A stretch of 53,123 bases of DNA from an uncultured SAR116 cluster alpha proteobacterium (GTDB lineage Bacteria; Pseudomonadota; Alphaproteobacteria; Puniceispirillales; Marisalimonadaceae): NCBI GenBank assembly GCA_902517815.1, contig CABYED010000012.1:1-53123 (forward strand). Direction: 5' to 3'. How positions within the stretch are numbered: position 1 is the stretch's first letter; each line of letters starts with the position of its first letter. A program made the translations under genes and the position numbers. The notes below the pieces were generated by a model. The model ran no database searches, was not told the DNA's origin, and worked only from the letters and a program-made list of their open reading frames with translations. Of this stretch, positions 25,012 to 33,422 are shown one piece after another.

Positions 25012-25306
25012 CCAAAGTTTTTCTGTTGCCAGGTAAACAATAACCCCGCCAGTTCTAGCTATGGAACTGGACTATTTTTCGGTTGCTTTGGCTGCTTACG
25101 CTGCTGCAGCTACCGGAGCATAGTTGTCGTTTGCAACTATTTAATTTAGTCCGATAACGGTGGTACAATGCCGAGTGAAAGTTTAATTTTTACTACACGC
25201 GTCGATCCTATTTCACCCCCAAATAATGGTGGAGGTGCCGGGTACCGCCCCCGGGTCCGCTGAGCTTATTCTAAAAAATGTTTATCACCATAGTCATCGA
25301 AATGAC
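24991..25306 (-). ncRNA. ssrA: Circularly permuted two-piece tmRNA (ssrA)
   Basis: tmRNA rescues stalled ribosomes and adds a degradation tag. On the minus strand the acceptor piece comes first and ends in GGCACCTCCACCA, with CCA at 25229-25227. A six-base spacer (25226-25221) follows, then the coding piece opens with GGGGGTGAAATAGGATCGAC (25220), the usual tmRNA 5' end. The tag frame runs from 25134 to the TAA at 25096 and encodes ANDNYAPVAAAA, 12 residues. This acceptor-first order is the permuted form of alphaproteobacteria. The precursor probably starts near 25306 at a GTCAT-TTCG-ATGAC hairpin, seven bases after a TATAGT -10 box. The 3' end is approximate. sspB follows on the same strand. 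Confidence 0.95.
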
Positions 25307-25312
25307 TTTTTT

Positions 25313-25318
25313 ACTATA
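25313..25318 (-). promoter_or_regulatory. -10 box of the ssrA promoter
   Basis: TATAGT on the minus strand lies seven bases before the hairpin that should begin the tmRNA precursor. The -35 region about 17 bases upstream (TTTTAT) is poor. This is the only good -10 candidate close to the RNA start. Confidence 0.45.
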
Positions 25319-25386
25319 CAGTATTTATTTTTTTTATAAAAGAGCACATAATGCTTACAGATAAAATTTTTAATTGAGATGTTTGT

Positions 25387-26181
25387 ATGAAGCAATATTT
25401 AGATTTATTAAAACATGTTTTAGAAAAAGGTGATGAAAAAGCTGACAGAACTGGTACTGGTACAAAGTCAGTTTTTGGTTGGCAGATGAGATTTGATTTA
25501 AATGATGGGCTTCCATTACTAACTACTAAGAAGCTCCATTTAAAATCTATTATTCATGAGTTATTATGGTTTATTAAAGGCGATACCAATATATCTTACT
25601 TAAAAGAAAATAACGTTTCCATATGGGATGAGTGGGCAGATGAAAACGGTGATCTTGGACCCGTTTATGGAAAGCAATGGAGAAGATGGGATACCCCAGA
25701 TGGAAGAAAACTTGATCAATTAAATGATGTTATTAATGAAATAAAAAATAACCCAAACTCAAGAAGAATGATAGTCTCTGCTTGGAACCCAGCAGACGTT
25801 GGAAGCATGGCTCTTCCACCATGTCATTGTTTGTTTCAATTTTACGTTGCAAAAAACAAACTGTCTTGTCAATTATACCAAAGAAGTGCTGATATTTTTC
25901 TTGGAGTTCCGTTCAATATAGCATCTTATTCAATCTTAACACACATGATTGCTAACGTAACTGGTTTATCTGTTGGTAATTTTGTTCATACACTAGGTGA
26001 TGCTCATTTATATACGAATCATTTTGAACAAACTAAATTGCAATTGTCTAGATCCTCTAAAAGATTACCGAAATTAAAAATTTCAAAAAGGCGTTATGAT
26101 ATAAATGAATTTAAATTTGAAGATTTTGAAATTACAGACTATGACCCATATCCAAATATTCCAGCACCAGTTGCAGTTTAA
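25387..26181 (+). CDS. thyA: Thymidylate synthase ThyA
   Basis: Methylates dUMP to dTMP with methylene-tetrahydrofolate, producing dihydrofolate. The 264 residues equal the E. coli length. [12 protein letters not shown] and [11 protein letters not shown] contribute phosphate-binding arginines. [11 protein letters not shown] holds the catalytic cysteine. [22 protein letters not shown] and [12 protein letters not shown] are invariant blocks, and the protein ends PNIPAPVAV as usual. It is followed without spacer by folA, which recycles the dihydrofolate it makes. Confidence 0.98.
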   Translation: MKQYLDLLKHVLEKGDEKADRTGTGTKSVFGWQMRFDLNDGLPLLTTKKLHLKSIIHELLWFIKGDTNISYLKENNVSIWDEWADENGDLGPVYGKQWRRWDTPDGRKLDQLNDVINEIKNNPNSRRMIVSAWNPADVGSMALPPCHCLFQFYVAKNKLSCQLYQRSADIFLGVPFNIASYSILTHMIANVTGLSVGNFVHTLGDAHLYTNHFEQTKLQLSRSSKRLPKLKISKRRYDINEFKFEDFEITDYDPYPNIPAPVAV

Positions 26182-26730
26182 ATGACAACTTCAAAAAAAT
26201 TAAAAAATCCAATTTTTTGTATTGTTGCTATGAATGAGAATAGAATAATTGGTGATGGGAAAAATTTACTTTGGCATTTGCCAGGGGATCTTAAAAGGTT
26301 AAAAAAAATGACAATGGGTAGTCCACTAATTATGGGCAGAAAAACATGGGATTCTATCGGAAGACCTTTGCCAGGAAGAGCAAATATAGTTTTAACCAAC
26401 TCTGATACTTGGAAAGCCGAAGGAGCTATAGTAGTGAATTCATTTAAAGATGCTATAATTAAAGCTGATGAATGGATCGATTATAATATTAAAATTAAAC
26501 AAAATATTACCCAAAAAAAAATATTTTTATTTGGTGGAGCAGAAATTTATAAAATTGGTTTAGAATACTGTGATAATATTGAAATGACTAAAGTAAAATT
26601 TAATTTAAAAAATGGTATAAAATTTCCTGAATTAAATGAAAGCGATTGGGAAAAAACTAAACTAGAACATTATTTAGCAAAGAATGGTGTTCCAGAACAT
26701 AGTTATTGGCATTACAGAAGGATAATTTAA
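26182..26730 (+). CDS. folA: Dihydrofolate reductase FolA
   Basis: Reduces dihydrofolate to tetrahydrofolate with NADPH, completing the thymidylate cycle. The ATG is the base after the thyA stop. The 182 residues carry the family signature: IVAMNENRIIGDGKNLLWHLPGD (quoted as blocks IVAMNENRIIG and LLWHLPGDL), MGSPLIMGRKTWDSIGRPLPG, FLFGGAEIYK, and a closing HSYWHYRR. An extra helix-like insert (about residues 95-115) and a C-terminal tail make it a little longer than E. coli FolA (159). Confidence 0.96.
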   Translation: MTTSKKLKNPIFCIVAMNENRIIGDGKNLLWHLPGDLKRLKKMTMGSPLIMGRKTWDSIGRPLPGRANIVLTNSDTWKAEGAIVVNSFKDAIIKADEWIDYNIKIKQNITQKKIFLFGGAEIYKIGLEYCDNIEMTKVKFNLKNGIKFPELNESDWEKTKLEHYLAKNGVPEHSYWHYRRII

Positions 26731-26731
26731 A

Positions 26732-27799
26732 TCATTGAATAATTTGAGGTGATTGTTTTATGTTTTTTTGAATTTGATTCAATATTTTAGATCCTATCTC
26801 CATATATTTCTTTGAAATAGAGTTATTAGGTTCTTTATGCACAATTGGATTGCCTTCATCAGATGTGGTTCTCAAAGAAATATTTAAAGGAATTTCATTT
26901 AAAAATGTTACACCTAATTTTTCAGCTTCTGCTTTTGCTCCACCATTTCCAAAAATTTCATGTTTTGTATTGCAATTATGGCATTCAAAGTAACTCATAT
27001 TTTCAATAATTCCTAAAATAGGAACATTTACTTTTTTAAACATATTTAGACCTTTTCTCGCATCAATTAGCGACAAGTCTTGGGGGGTTGAAACAATTAT
27101 TGCTCCAGAAAGTTGAACACGCTGAGATAATGTTAATTGAGCATCTCCAGTTCCAGGTGGCATATCAATTATTAAAAAATCAAGGTTTGACCAGCTTACA
27201 TCCTTAAGCAATTGTTCAATAGCGCTCATAACCATAGGCCCTCTCCAAATAGTTGCAGCATCTTCAGGAACTAAATAGCCAATGGACATTACTTGTAATC
27301 CAAATGCAATATGGGGAATTATTTTTTTCCCATCACTCTTAGGCTTATTGTTAATACCAGTTAATTTTGGAAGGCTAGGTCCATATATGTCGGCATCCAA
27401 AATACCTACATTATAATTTAATTTTGATAACGATAGAGCTATATTAATAGCAGTGGTTGATTTCCCAACTCCACCTTTTCCACTAGCTACTGCAATAATA
27501 TTTTTTGCAGGTCTCAATGGTTTATTAATATTTGTATCATTTTTATTAGTTTTATGTGATGTTAAAATTATTTCTACTTTTTTAACATCATCAACAACAT
27601 TTAATTTTTCTTGAATAAATTTTTTAATTGATTCAGATCGCTTCAATTGTTCTGGAAGGAGTTCAAGGGTAAATGAAATTATGTTATTTTCAAATTTTAA
27701 ACCATTTACCATTTTGCTTTCATAAATATTTTGTGATTGATTTTGCAAAATAATTGATTTTAAAATTGTAATAATTTCATTTAATTTTGTATCATTCAT
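26732..27799 (-). CDS. mrp: Mrp/ApbC iron-sulfur cluster carrier ATPase
   Basis: A cytosolic P-loop protein that holds and transfers Fe-S clusters to target enzymes. The 355 residues begin with a degenerate MIP18-like domain (about 1-90), then the deviant Walker A ASGKGGVGKSTTAINIAL, DADIYGPSLP, DMPPGTGDAQLTL and ENMSYFECHNC. Cys-x-x-Cys in ECHNC is the cluster-binding pair at the dimer interface. It is convergent with folA (one base between stops) and divergent from hflK. Confidence 0.94.
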   Translation of the reverse strand: MNDTKLNEIITILKSIILQNQSQNIYESKMVNGLKFENNIISFTLELLPEQLKRSESIKKFIQEKLNVVDDVKKVEIILTSHKTNKNDTNINKPLRPAKNIIAVASGKGGVGKSTTAINIALSLSKLNYNVGILDADIYGPSLPKLTGINNKPKSDGKKIIPHIAFGLQVMSIGYLVPEDAATIWRGPMVMSAIEQLLKDVSWSNLDFLIIDMPPGTGDAQLTLSQRVQLSGAIIVSTPQDLSLIDARKGLNMFKKVNVPILGIIENMSYFECHNCNTKHEIFGNGGAKAEAEKLGVTFLNEIPLNISLRTTSDEGNPIVHKEPNNSISKKYMEIGSKILNQIQKNIKQSPQIIQ

Positions 27800-27922
27800 T
27801 CTATACGCTCAGAAATAATTTTTAGTAAAGGTTGAAATTTATTATTGTAGTGCAAATATCATATATTATTCAACTTATTAATCTACATAACATTATAAAT
27901 CTAAATCTGCCTGGAGTAATAA

Positions 27923-29017
27923 ATGATAATAAATAACATCAATGATAATGGTTCAGGCCCTTGGGGTGGTGGTAACAATCAAAATCCGTGGGGTAAAAGA
28001 CCCAACTCTAATGGAACTCCTCCAGATGTAGATCAGATGCTAAAAGAAAGCAGAGACAAATTAAAAAAAATGATGCCAACAGGATTTGGTGGTGGTAAAG
28101 GTTTTACAATACTATTATTTGTTTTATTAGCTATATGGTTGATGACAGGCATTTACAGGGTTAATCCACAACAACAGGGTGTTGTTATGAGATTCGGTGA
28201 ATGGGTAAGAACCACACCTCCTGGGTTACATTATCACCTTCCAAGTCCAATAGAAAAAGTTCTTACACCTGATGTGACAAGAGATAATAGAATAGAAATT
28301 GGTTACAGATCTTTTGGTGGCGCGGCTACAAGCAGAAGAGATGTCCCAGATGAATCTAAAATGATTACAGGCGATGAAAACAATATTGATATTGATTTCA
28401 TTGTATTTTGGAAAATTGCCGATGCTGGTGCTTATTTATTTAATATTCAAGATCCGCCTGAAACTGTAAAAGTTGCAGCTCAATCTGTTATGAGGGATAT
28501 AATAGGTCAGACAAAAATACAAACAGCACTTACTGGTGGTCGTCAAGATATTCAATTGAAAGCTAAAAATATGCTTCAAGAACTTTTGAATGAATATGAA
28601 GCTGGAGTTGAAATCAGAGATGTTCAGTTGCTTTCAGTTAATCCTCCTACTGAAGTTATTGATGCTTTTAATGATGTTCAAAGAGCTAGGCAAGATAGAG
28701 ATACGCTTATTAACGAAGCTGAGGCATTTAGAAATGATATAGTGCCAAGAGCAAGAGGTGAAGCGGCTCAACTTATTTCAGAAGCAGAAGCATATGCTAG
28801 CGAAGTGGTTAATAGAGCCAAAGGTGATGCTGATAGATTTAACTCAATCTATAAAAGCTATAAACTTAATCCTGAGGTTACCGAGTCAAGAATATATTTG
28901 GAAACAATGGAAAAAGTCTTTTCAAGAGTTAAAAAAATTATAATGGATAATTCTGCAAGTTCTTCTGGAGTAGTTCCATATTTACCTTTAGATCAACTAA
29001 AACAAAAGGGAAATTAG
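27923..29017 (+). CDS. hflK: FtsH-protease modulator HflK
   Basis: HflK and HflC form a membrane-bound cage that regulates the FtsH protease. The 364 residues start with a Gly/Asn/Pro-rich cytoplasmic segment (GPWGGGNNQNPWGK). One transmembrane helix follows (about 60-77; FTILLFVLLAIWLMTGIYRV), then the SPFH/band-7 domain (PQQQGVVMRFGEWVRTTPPG onward) and a coiled-coil with RGEAAQLISEAEAYASEVV. GGAG lies eight bases before the ATG. It is two bases upstream of hflC. No ftsH is present in the window. Confidence 0.95.
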   Translation: MIINNINDNGSGPWGGGNNQNPWGKRPNSNGTPPDVDQMLKESRDKLKKMMPTGFGGGKGFTILLFVLLAIWLMTGIYRVNPQQQGVVMRFGEWVRTTPPGLHYHLPSPIEKVLTPDVTRDNRIEIGYRSFGGAATSRRDVPDESKMITGDENNIDIDFIVFWKIADAGAYLFNIQDPPETVKVAAQSVMRDIIGQTKIQTALTGGRQDIQLKAKNMLQELLNEYEAGVEIRDVQLLSVNPPTEVIDAFNDVQRARQDRDTLINEAEAFRNDIVPRARGEAAQLISEAEAYASEVVNRAKGDADRFNSIYKSYKLNPEVTESRIYLETMEKVFSRVKKIIMDNSASSSGVVPYLPLDQLKQKGN

Positions 29018-29019
29018 TA

Positions 29020-29892
29020 ATGTCTTCTTTAAAAATAATGTCGGGTTTAGGTATCTTAGCTGTTTTATTTGGTATCCTAAGTTCCTTTTTTACTGTTGAC
29101 CAAACTCAACAAGCATTAGTTCTTCAATTTGGAGAACCTAAAAGGCTCGTTAATAAACCAGGTTTGAATTTTAAAATACCTTTTATACAAGAGGTTACTT
29201 ACTTTGAAAAAAGAGTACTTTCTCTTGTATCGCAAGATTCAGAAGAAGTTATTCTGGCTGACCAAAAAAGACTTGAGGTTGATACCTATTCTAGATTTAG
29301 AATAACCGACCCACTTTTATTCTATCAAACTGTAAGAAATGAATTTGGTGCCCGTCAACGTCTAGAGTCTATCATTGACTCATCCGTTAGAAGGGTGTTT
29401 GGTAAATTCGAACTTACAGCTATTTTATCTGACGCAAGAACAAAAATTGTAGAAGATATTGGAGATGAAGTTAATTCCACAATTAAAAAACTAGGTATGG
29501 AGATAGTTGATGTTCGGATTAGAAGAGCAGATTATCCAGAAGCAACTAGCCAAAATATATTTAATAGAATGAAAACTGAAAGAGAGCAAGAAGCAAAGGA
29601 ATTCAGAGCGGAGGGTGCTGAAGAAGCTCAAAAAATCCGTGCAGATGCAGAAAAACAAAAAGTTGTCCTTGTTGCAGAGAGCAAAAGAAAAGCAGAGGCT
29701 TTAAGAGGTAATGGTGATGCTGAAGCTATCAAAATTTATTCTGATGCATTCGGTCAAGATGAAAAGTTTTTCAAATTTTATAGGTCTATGTTGGCTTATG
29801 AAAACACATTTGCAGACGATGGTACAACAATGTTACTGAGTCCTGACAGTGATTTTTTTAGCTTTTTTGGTAAGCAAGATGGTAAAAAATAA
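29020..29892 (+). CDS. hflC: FtsH-protease modulator HflC
   Basis: Partner of HflK. An N-terminal membrane helix (about residues 5-25) precedes the SPFH domain (TQQALVLQFGEPKRLVNKPG, LEVDTYSRFRITDPLLFYQT) and a charged coiled-coil (REQEAKEFRAEGAEEAQKIR, DAEAIKIYSDAFG). The length of 290 residues is usual for alphaproteobacteria. It is co-transcribed with hflK. A GTTGTTT-CTAAT-AAACAAC hairpin 8 bases after the stop (29901-29919) may mark a partial transcript end before degP, although no U-run follows. Confidence 0.95.
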   Translation: MSSLKIMSGLGILAVLFGILSSFFTVDQTQQALVLQFGEPKRLVNKPGLNFKIPFIQEVTYFEKRVLSLVSQDSEEVILADQKRLEVDTYSRFRITDPLLFYQTVRNEFGARQRLESIIDSSVRRVFGKFELTAILSDARTKIVEDIGDEVNSTIKKLGMEIVDVRIRRADYPEATSQNIFNRMKTEREQEAKEFRAEGAEEAQKIRADAEKQKVVLVAESKRKAEALRGNGDAEAIKIYSDAFGQDEKFFKFYRSMLAYENTFADDGTTMLLSPDSDFFSFFGKQDGKK

Positions 29893-29998
29893 TTAATTGT
29901 GTTGTTTCTAATAAACAACAAAATAGTTTCTTAATTTAGCCTTAAAAGAGCCTTTTTTATATATACATACTTATTAAATAAAACTTAATGGTGAGTAA

Positions 29999-31441
29999 AT
30001 GTCTAACATGTTGAAATTTAAAATTGATCAAAAATACACTCTAATTACATGCATTTTAATTTTATTGTTTACAAGTAATGTTGTAAACGCAAAAAGTGCA
30101 CCAGAAAGTTTTGCTGATTTGGCTGAAAATTTGAGTCCTTCTGTTGTTAATATATCAACAACTACAGTTGTTGAACAAAAATCAAGAGACATGCCATCTT
30201 TCCCTCCTGGTTCACCCTTTGAGGATTTTTTTAAACAATTTGAAAAACCTGAAAATAAAAAAAGAAGAGCCCAATCATTAGGTTCTGGTTTTATTATAGA
30301 TAAAACAGGTTACGTAATTACTAATAACCACGTCATTGATAATGCTGAAAAAATAATGGTTATTTTATATGATGACACCTCATTTGAAGCTACTGTGGTA
30401 GGTAAGGATCCTAAAACTGATGTCGCTCTCTTAAAAATTGATCCAAAAAACACAAATCTAAAAGCTGTTAAGTTTGGAAACTCTAATAATCTCAGAGTTG
30501 GTGATTGGGTAATGGCAATAGGCAATCCCTTTGGTTTTGGTGGGACAGTTACAGCCGGTATAGTATCCGCAAGAGGGAGAAATCTATCTGGGTCATATGA
30601 TGATTACATTCAAACAGATGCATCTATAAATAGAGGAAATTCTGGGGGGCCTTTATTTGATATGAAAGGAAATGTTGTAGGAATTAACACTGCGATTTTT
30701 TCACAATCTGGTGGTTCAGTAGGAATAGGTTTTGCTGTTTCATCGAACTTAGCAAAACAAGTTACTGATCAATTAAAGAAATATGGCAGAACTAAAAGAG
30801 GTTGGCTTGGTGTGTTAATTCAAGAAATTTCAGATGAAATTGCTGAAAGTTTGGGAATGAAAGCTGCCAGGGGAGCTTTAGTATCTTCAGCAACTGCTGG
30901 AGGCCCTGCTGAGAAAGCTGGTGTGAAAACTGGTGATGTTATAATTAAATTTAATGATATTGAAATCAAAAATATGAAAGAACTTCCTAAAGTCGTAGCT
31001 GGCACTCCTGTTGGTAAATCTGTACCACTCGTAATCTTAAGAAATGGAAAAAAATTAACATTAAATGTCACGTTGGGTGAGCTTGAATTAGCAGAAAAAG
31101 AGAACTTAATTGGTAAAACTTCAAAAAAGAATGTTAAAGCTAAAGAATATGATAAGTTAGGGTTCACTGCAGAAGAGTTATCTGATCAAAACAAGAATAA
31201 ATTTAAGCTCAATGACATTGATACTGGGGTTGTTATTACATCTGTTAAAGATGACAGTTCAGCTCAAAAAGCTGGCTTAAGTCCAGGTATGGTCATAATA
31301 AGAGTTGGTCAGATAGAAGTAAATTCTTTGGATGTTATAGATGATGCAATTAAAAATGCAGTGAAACAAAAAAGAAAAGCCTTGTTGCTTTTAGTAAAAG
31401 TAAAAAATGGAACTAGGTTTGTCGCATTAGAACTTAAATAA
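29999..31441 (+). CDS. degP: Periplasmic serine protease DegP (Do/HtrA)
   Basis: An envelope protease and chaperone that degrades misfolded exported proteins. The 480 residues begin with a signal peptide cleaved about after VVNA. The trypsin-like domain has the triad His in ITNNHVIDNA, Asp in PKTDVALLKI and Ser in INRGNSGGPLFD. Two PDZ domains follow (about 285-375, starting RGWLGVLIQEI, and 390-480, with GVVITSVKDDSSAQKAGLSP). TGGTGAGTAA precedes the ATG. The order hflK-hflC-degP is common in alphaproteobacteria. Confidence 0.96.
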   Translation: MSNMLKFKIDQKYTLITCILILLFTSNVVNAKSAPESFADLAENLSPSVVNISTTTVVEQKSRDMPSFPPGSPFEDFFKQFEKPENKKRRAQSLGSGFIIDKTGYVITNNHVIDNAEKIMVILYDDTSFEATVVGKDPKTDVALLKIDPKNTNLKAVKFGNSNNLRVGDWVMAIGNPFGFGGTVTAGIVSARGRNLSGSYDDYIQTDASINRGNSGGPLFDMKGNVVGINTAIFSQSGGSVGIGFAVSSNLAKQVTDQLKKYGRTKRGWLGVLIQEISDEIAESLGMKAARGALVSSATAGGPAEKAGVKTGDVIIKFNDIEIKNMKELPKVVAGTPVGKSVPLVILRNGKKLTLNVTLGELELAEKENLIGKTSKKNVKAKEYDKLGFTAEELSDQNKNKFKLNDIDTGVVITSVKDDSSAQKAGLSPGMVIIRVGQIEVNSLDVIDDAIKNAVKQKRKALLLLVKVKNGTRFVALELK

Positions 31442-31449
31442 AAAAAATG

Positions 31450-32364
31450 CTACTTAATTATATCACTATCTGTATAGCCTTGAGCATATAACAAGCCTAA
31501 CAAGCTTGTATTATTGAAATGTATATCTGCTTCTTTTTTAAGGACACTTTTACCATAGTATGATACTCCTAGGCCAGAATGTTTAATCATTTCAATATCG
31601 TTTGCCCCATCTCCAACACATATTGTATCTTTATAATTAAGATTATATTTTTTAACGTATTTATTTAAGTATTCAAGTTTGGCTTTTTTGTCTAAAATTG
31701 GTCCCTCAACTTTTCCGGTTATTTCAAATTTTTGAAATTCTTTTTGAATGATTTGAAGTGTGTTAGCATGATTATGTTTGAAGCCTAATAATTCTTTTAA
31801 ATATTCAGTTAAAAAGGTGAAGCCACCAGAAACAAGAACAGTAATTGATCCATTCATGTTCATTGTTTGTACTAATTCTCTTGCCCCATGATTAATATTT
31901 ATATTTTTTTTTAAATTTTCTAAAATGTCTGTTGAATTACCTTTTAAAATAGCAACTCTGTCTTCAAGAGCTTTTTTGAATTCTATTCTACCATTCATAG
32001 CTTCATTTGTAATAAAACTAACTTCTTTTTCTTTACCAATTTGTCTTGCAAGTTCATCCAAGCTTTCTTCTTTAATAATTGTGCTATCCATGTCAGCTAT
32101 AAGTAACTTTTTCTTTCTTTTTTCGGTAGTTTTTATAAAATTACAGTCAATTCCATAATTAGATTGAAAATCAGACATAATTTTTTTTAGTTTTGAATCA
32201 TATTTATTTGAAGACAAACCCCACTCATAAGCTTTTCTGGAACTTAACTCCCTAAAATCTACTTGTTCATTTGTTGATTTTTGTATATGAGATGAAACTA
32301 AATCTAAATAAAAATTACTAATTTTATTTTCTTTTGTATTTGATATTAATAAGTAGTCTTTCAT
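31450..32364 (-). CDS. serB: Phosphoserine phosphatase SerB
   Basis: Last step of serine synthesis: dephosphorylates phosphoserine. The 304 residues have a poorly conserved N-terminal ~85-residue domain, then the HAD core. LLIADMDSTIIKEESLDELA holds the Asp nucleophile, ITVLVSGGFTFLTEYL the second motif, and DTICVGDGANDIEMIKHSGL the metal-binding motif. VGPILDKKAK-like blocks (KVEGPILDKKAKLEYL) complete the SerB signature. It is convergent with degP (8 bases between stops) and divergent from miaA (29 bases between start codons). Confidence 0.95.
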   Translation of the reverse strand: MKDYLLISNTKENKISNFYLDLVSSHIQKSTNEQVDFRELSSRKAYEWGLSSNKYDSKLKKIMSDFQSNYGIDCNFIKTTEKRKKKLLIADMDSTIIKEESLDELARQIGKEKEVSFITNEAMNGRIEFKKALEDRVAILKGNSTDILENLKKNININHGARELVQTMNMNGSITVLVSGGFTFLTEYLKELLGFKHNHANTLQIIQKEFQKFEITGKVEGPILDKKAKLEYLNKYVKKYNLNYKDTICVGDGANDIEMIKHSGLGVSYYGKSVLKKEADIHFNNTSLLGLLYAQGYTDSDIIK

Positions 32365-32393
32365 TAAAAACTAATTATATTATTGTAATAATT

Positions 32394-33317
32394 ATGTCTA
32401 GTTTATTAAATGTTAAAGCATATTTTGATCTTGATAGAAATCACTATAACTATGAAAAAGATCTTGTTATTATCGCTGGCCCTACTTGTGTAGGCAAATC
32501 ATTGATAGCAATGGAATTAGCTAAAAAAATTAATGGTGTATTGATTAATGCTGACTCTGTTCAAGTTTATGAAGATCTTAAACTATTATCTGCAAGGCCA
32601 ACAGAAAAAGATATGCATCAAGTTCCTCACTTTTTGTATGGCTATGTTAAATCTGAAATAAATTATTCAATAGCTGATTGGCTGCAACAGTTGCATAAAG
32701 TATTAGATAATCTTAAAAAAATAAAAAAAACAGCAATTTTAGTTGGGGGGTCGGGTTTATATTTAAATTCAGTTATTAATGGTTTAGCTCCAATTCCAAG
32801 ACTTAAAGAAGAAATTAAAAAAGAGAGTTTGTTAAAGTTAAATGAAATTGGAATTGACAATTTTAAGGAAATAAATTTCAACATTGACCCTAAATTTGTA
32901 GCTAAAAATTGTGATAAACATAGATTGCTAAGGTCATATGGTGTTTTTCTTCAAACTAATAAGAATATGACATATTGGTACAAAAAATCTAGACAAGGCG
33001 CAATAAAAAGAAAAATTTATAGTTTTTTAATAAATTTAGAAAGAGAGCTAATTTATAGAAGATGCGAATTAAGGTTTGATAATATGCTTAAAGAAGGAGC
33101 GCTCGAAGAGGTTAAAAAAATACATGAATCCAATGTTGATAGATCGCTCCCAGTTGCAAAGTGTCTTGGAGTTAAGTGGTTGTTGAGTTATTTGGATAAA
33201 AAAATTTCTTTTGAAGAGGCTATTAAGTTAAGCAAAAGAGATACAAGAAGATATGTGAAGAGGCAAATTACATGGTTTTCACACAATTATATTCCATATA
33301 AAATAATTAATATGTAA
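32394..33317 (+). CDS. miaA: tRNA dimethylallyltransferase MiaA
   Basis: Adds the isopentenyl group to A37 of tRNAs reading U-starting codons. I start at ATG 32394 (307 residues); the in-frame ATG at 32334 lies inside serB and would add an atypical hydrophobic stretch. The P-loop is IIAGPTCVGKSLIAMELA, then NADSVQVYEDL and SARPTEKDMHQVPHFLYG, the substrate-binding TAILVGGSGLYLNSV, and the C-terminal YVKRQITWFSHN. The gene is otherwise normal. It stands alone before the ilv genes. Confidence 0.95.
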   Translation: MSSLLNVKAYFDLDRNHYNYEKDLVIIAGPTCVGKSLIAMELAKKINGVLINADSVQVYEDLKLLSARPTEKDMHQVPHFLYGYVKSEINYSIADWLQQLHKVLDNLKKIKKTAILVGGSGLYLNSVINGLAPIPRLKEEIKKESLLKLNEIGIDNFKEINFNIDPKFVAKNCDKHRLLRSYGVFLQTNKNMTYWYKKSRQGAIKRKIYSFLINLERELIYRRCELRFDNMLKEGALEEVKKIHESNVDRSLPVAKCLGVKWLLSYLDKKISFEEAIKLSKRDTRRYVKRQITWFSHNYIPYKIINM

Positions 33318-33422
33318 TAAAATTGCATATTATAATGAAAATTTATAATTTTATATTATAAAGTTGACGTCTTCAAAAATTATTGGTAACTAATATTTTT
33401 TTGACTGAAAGTATTAAATTAA

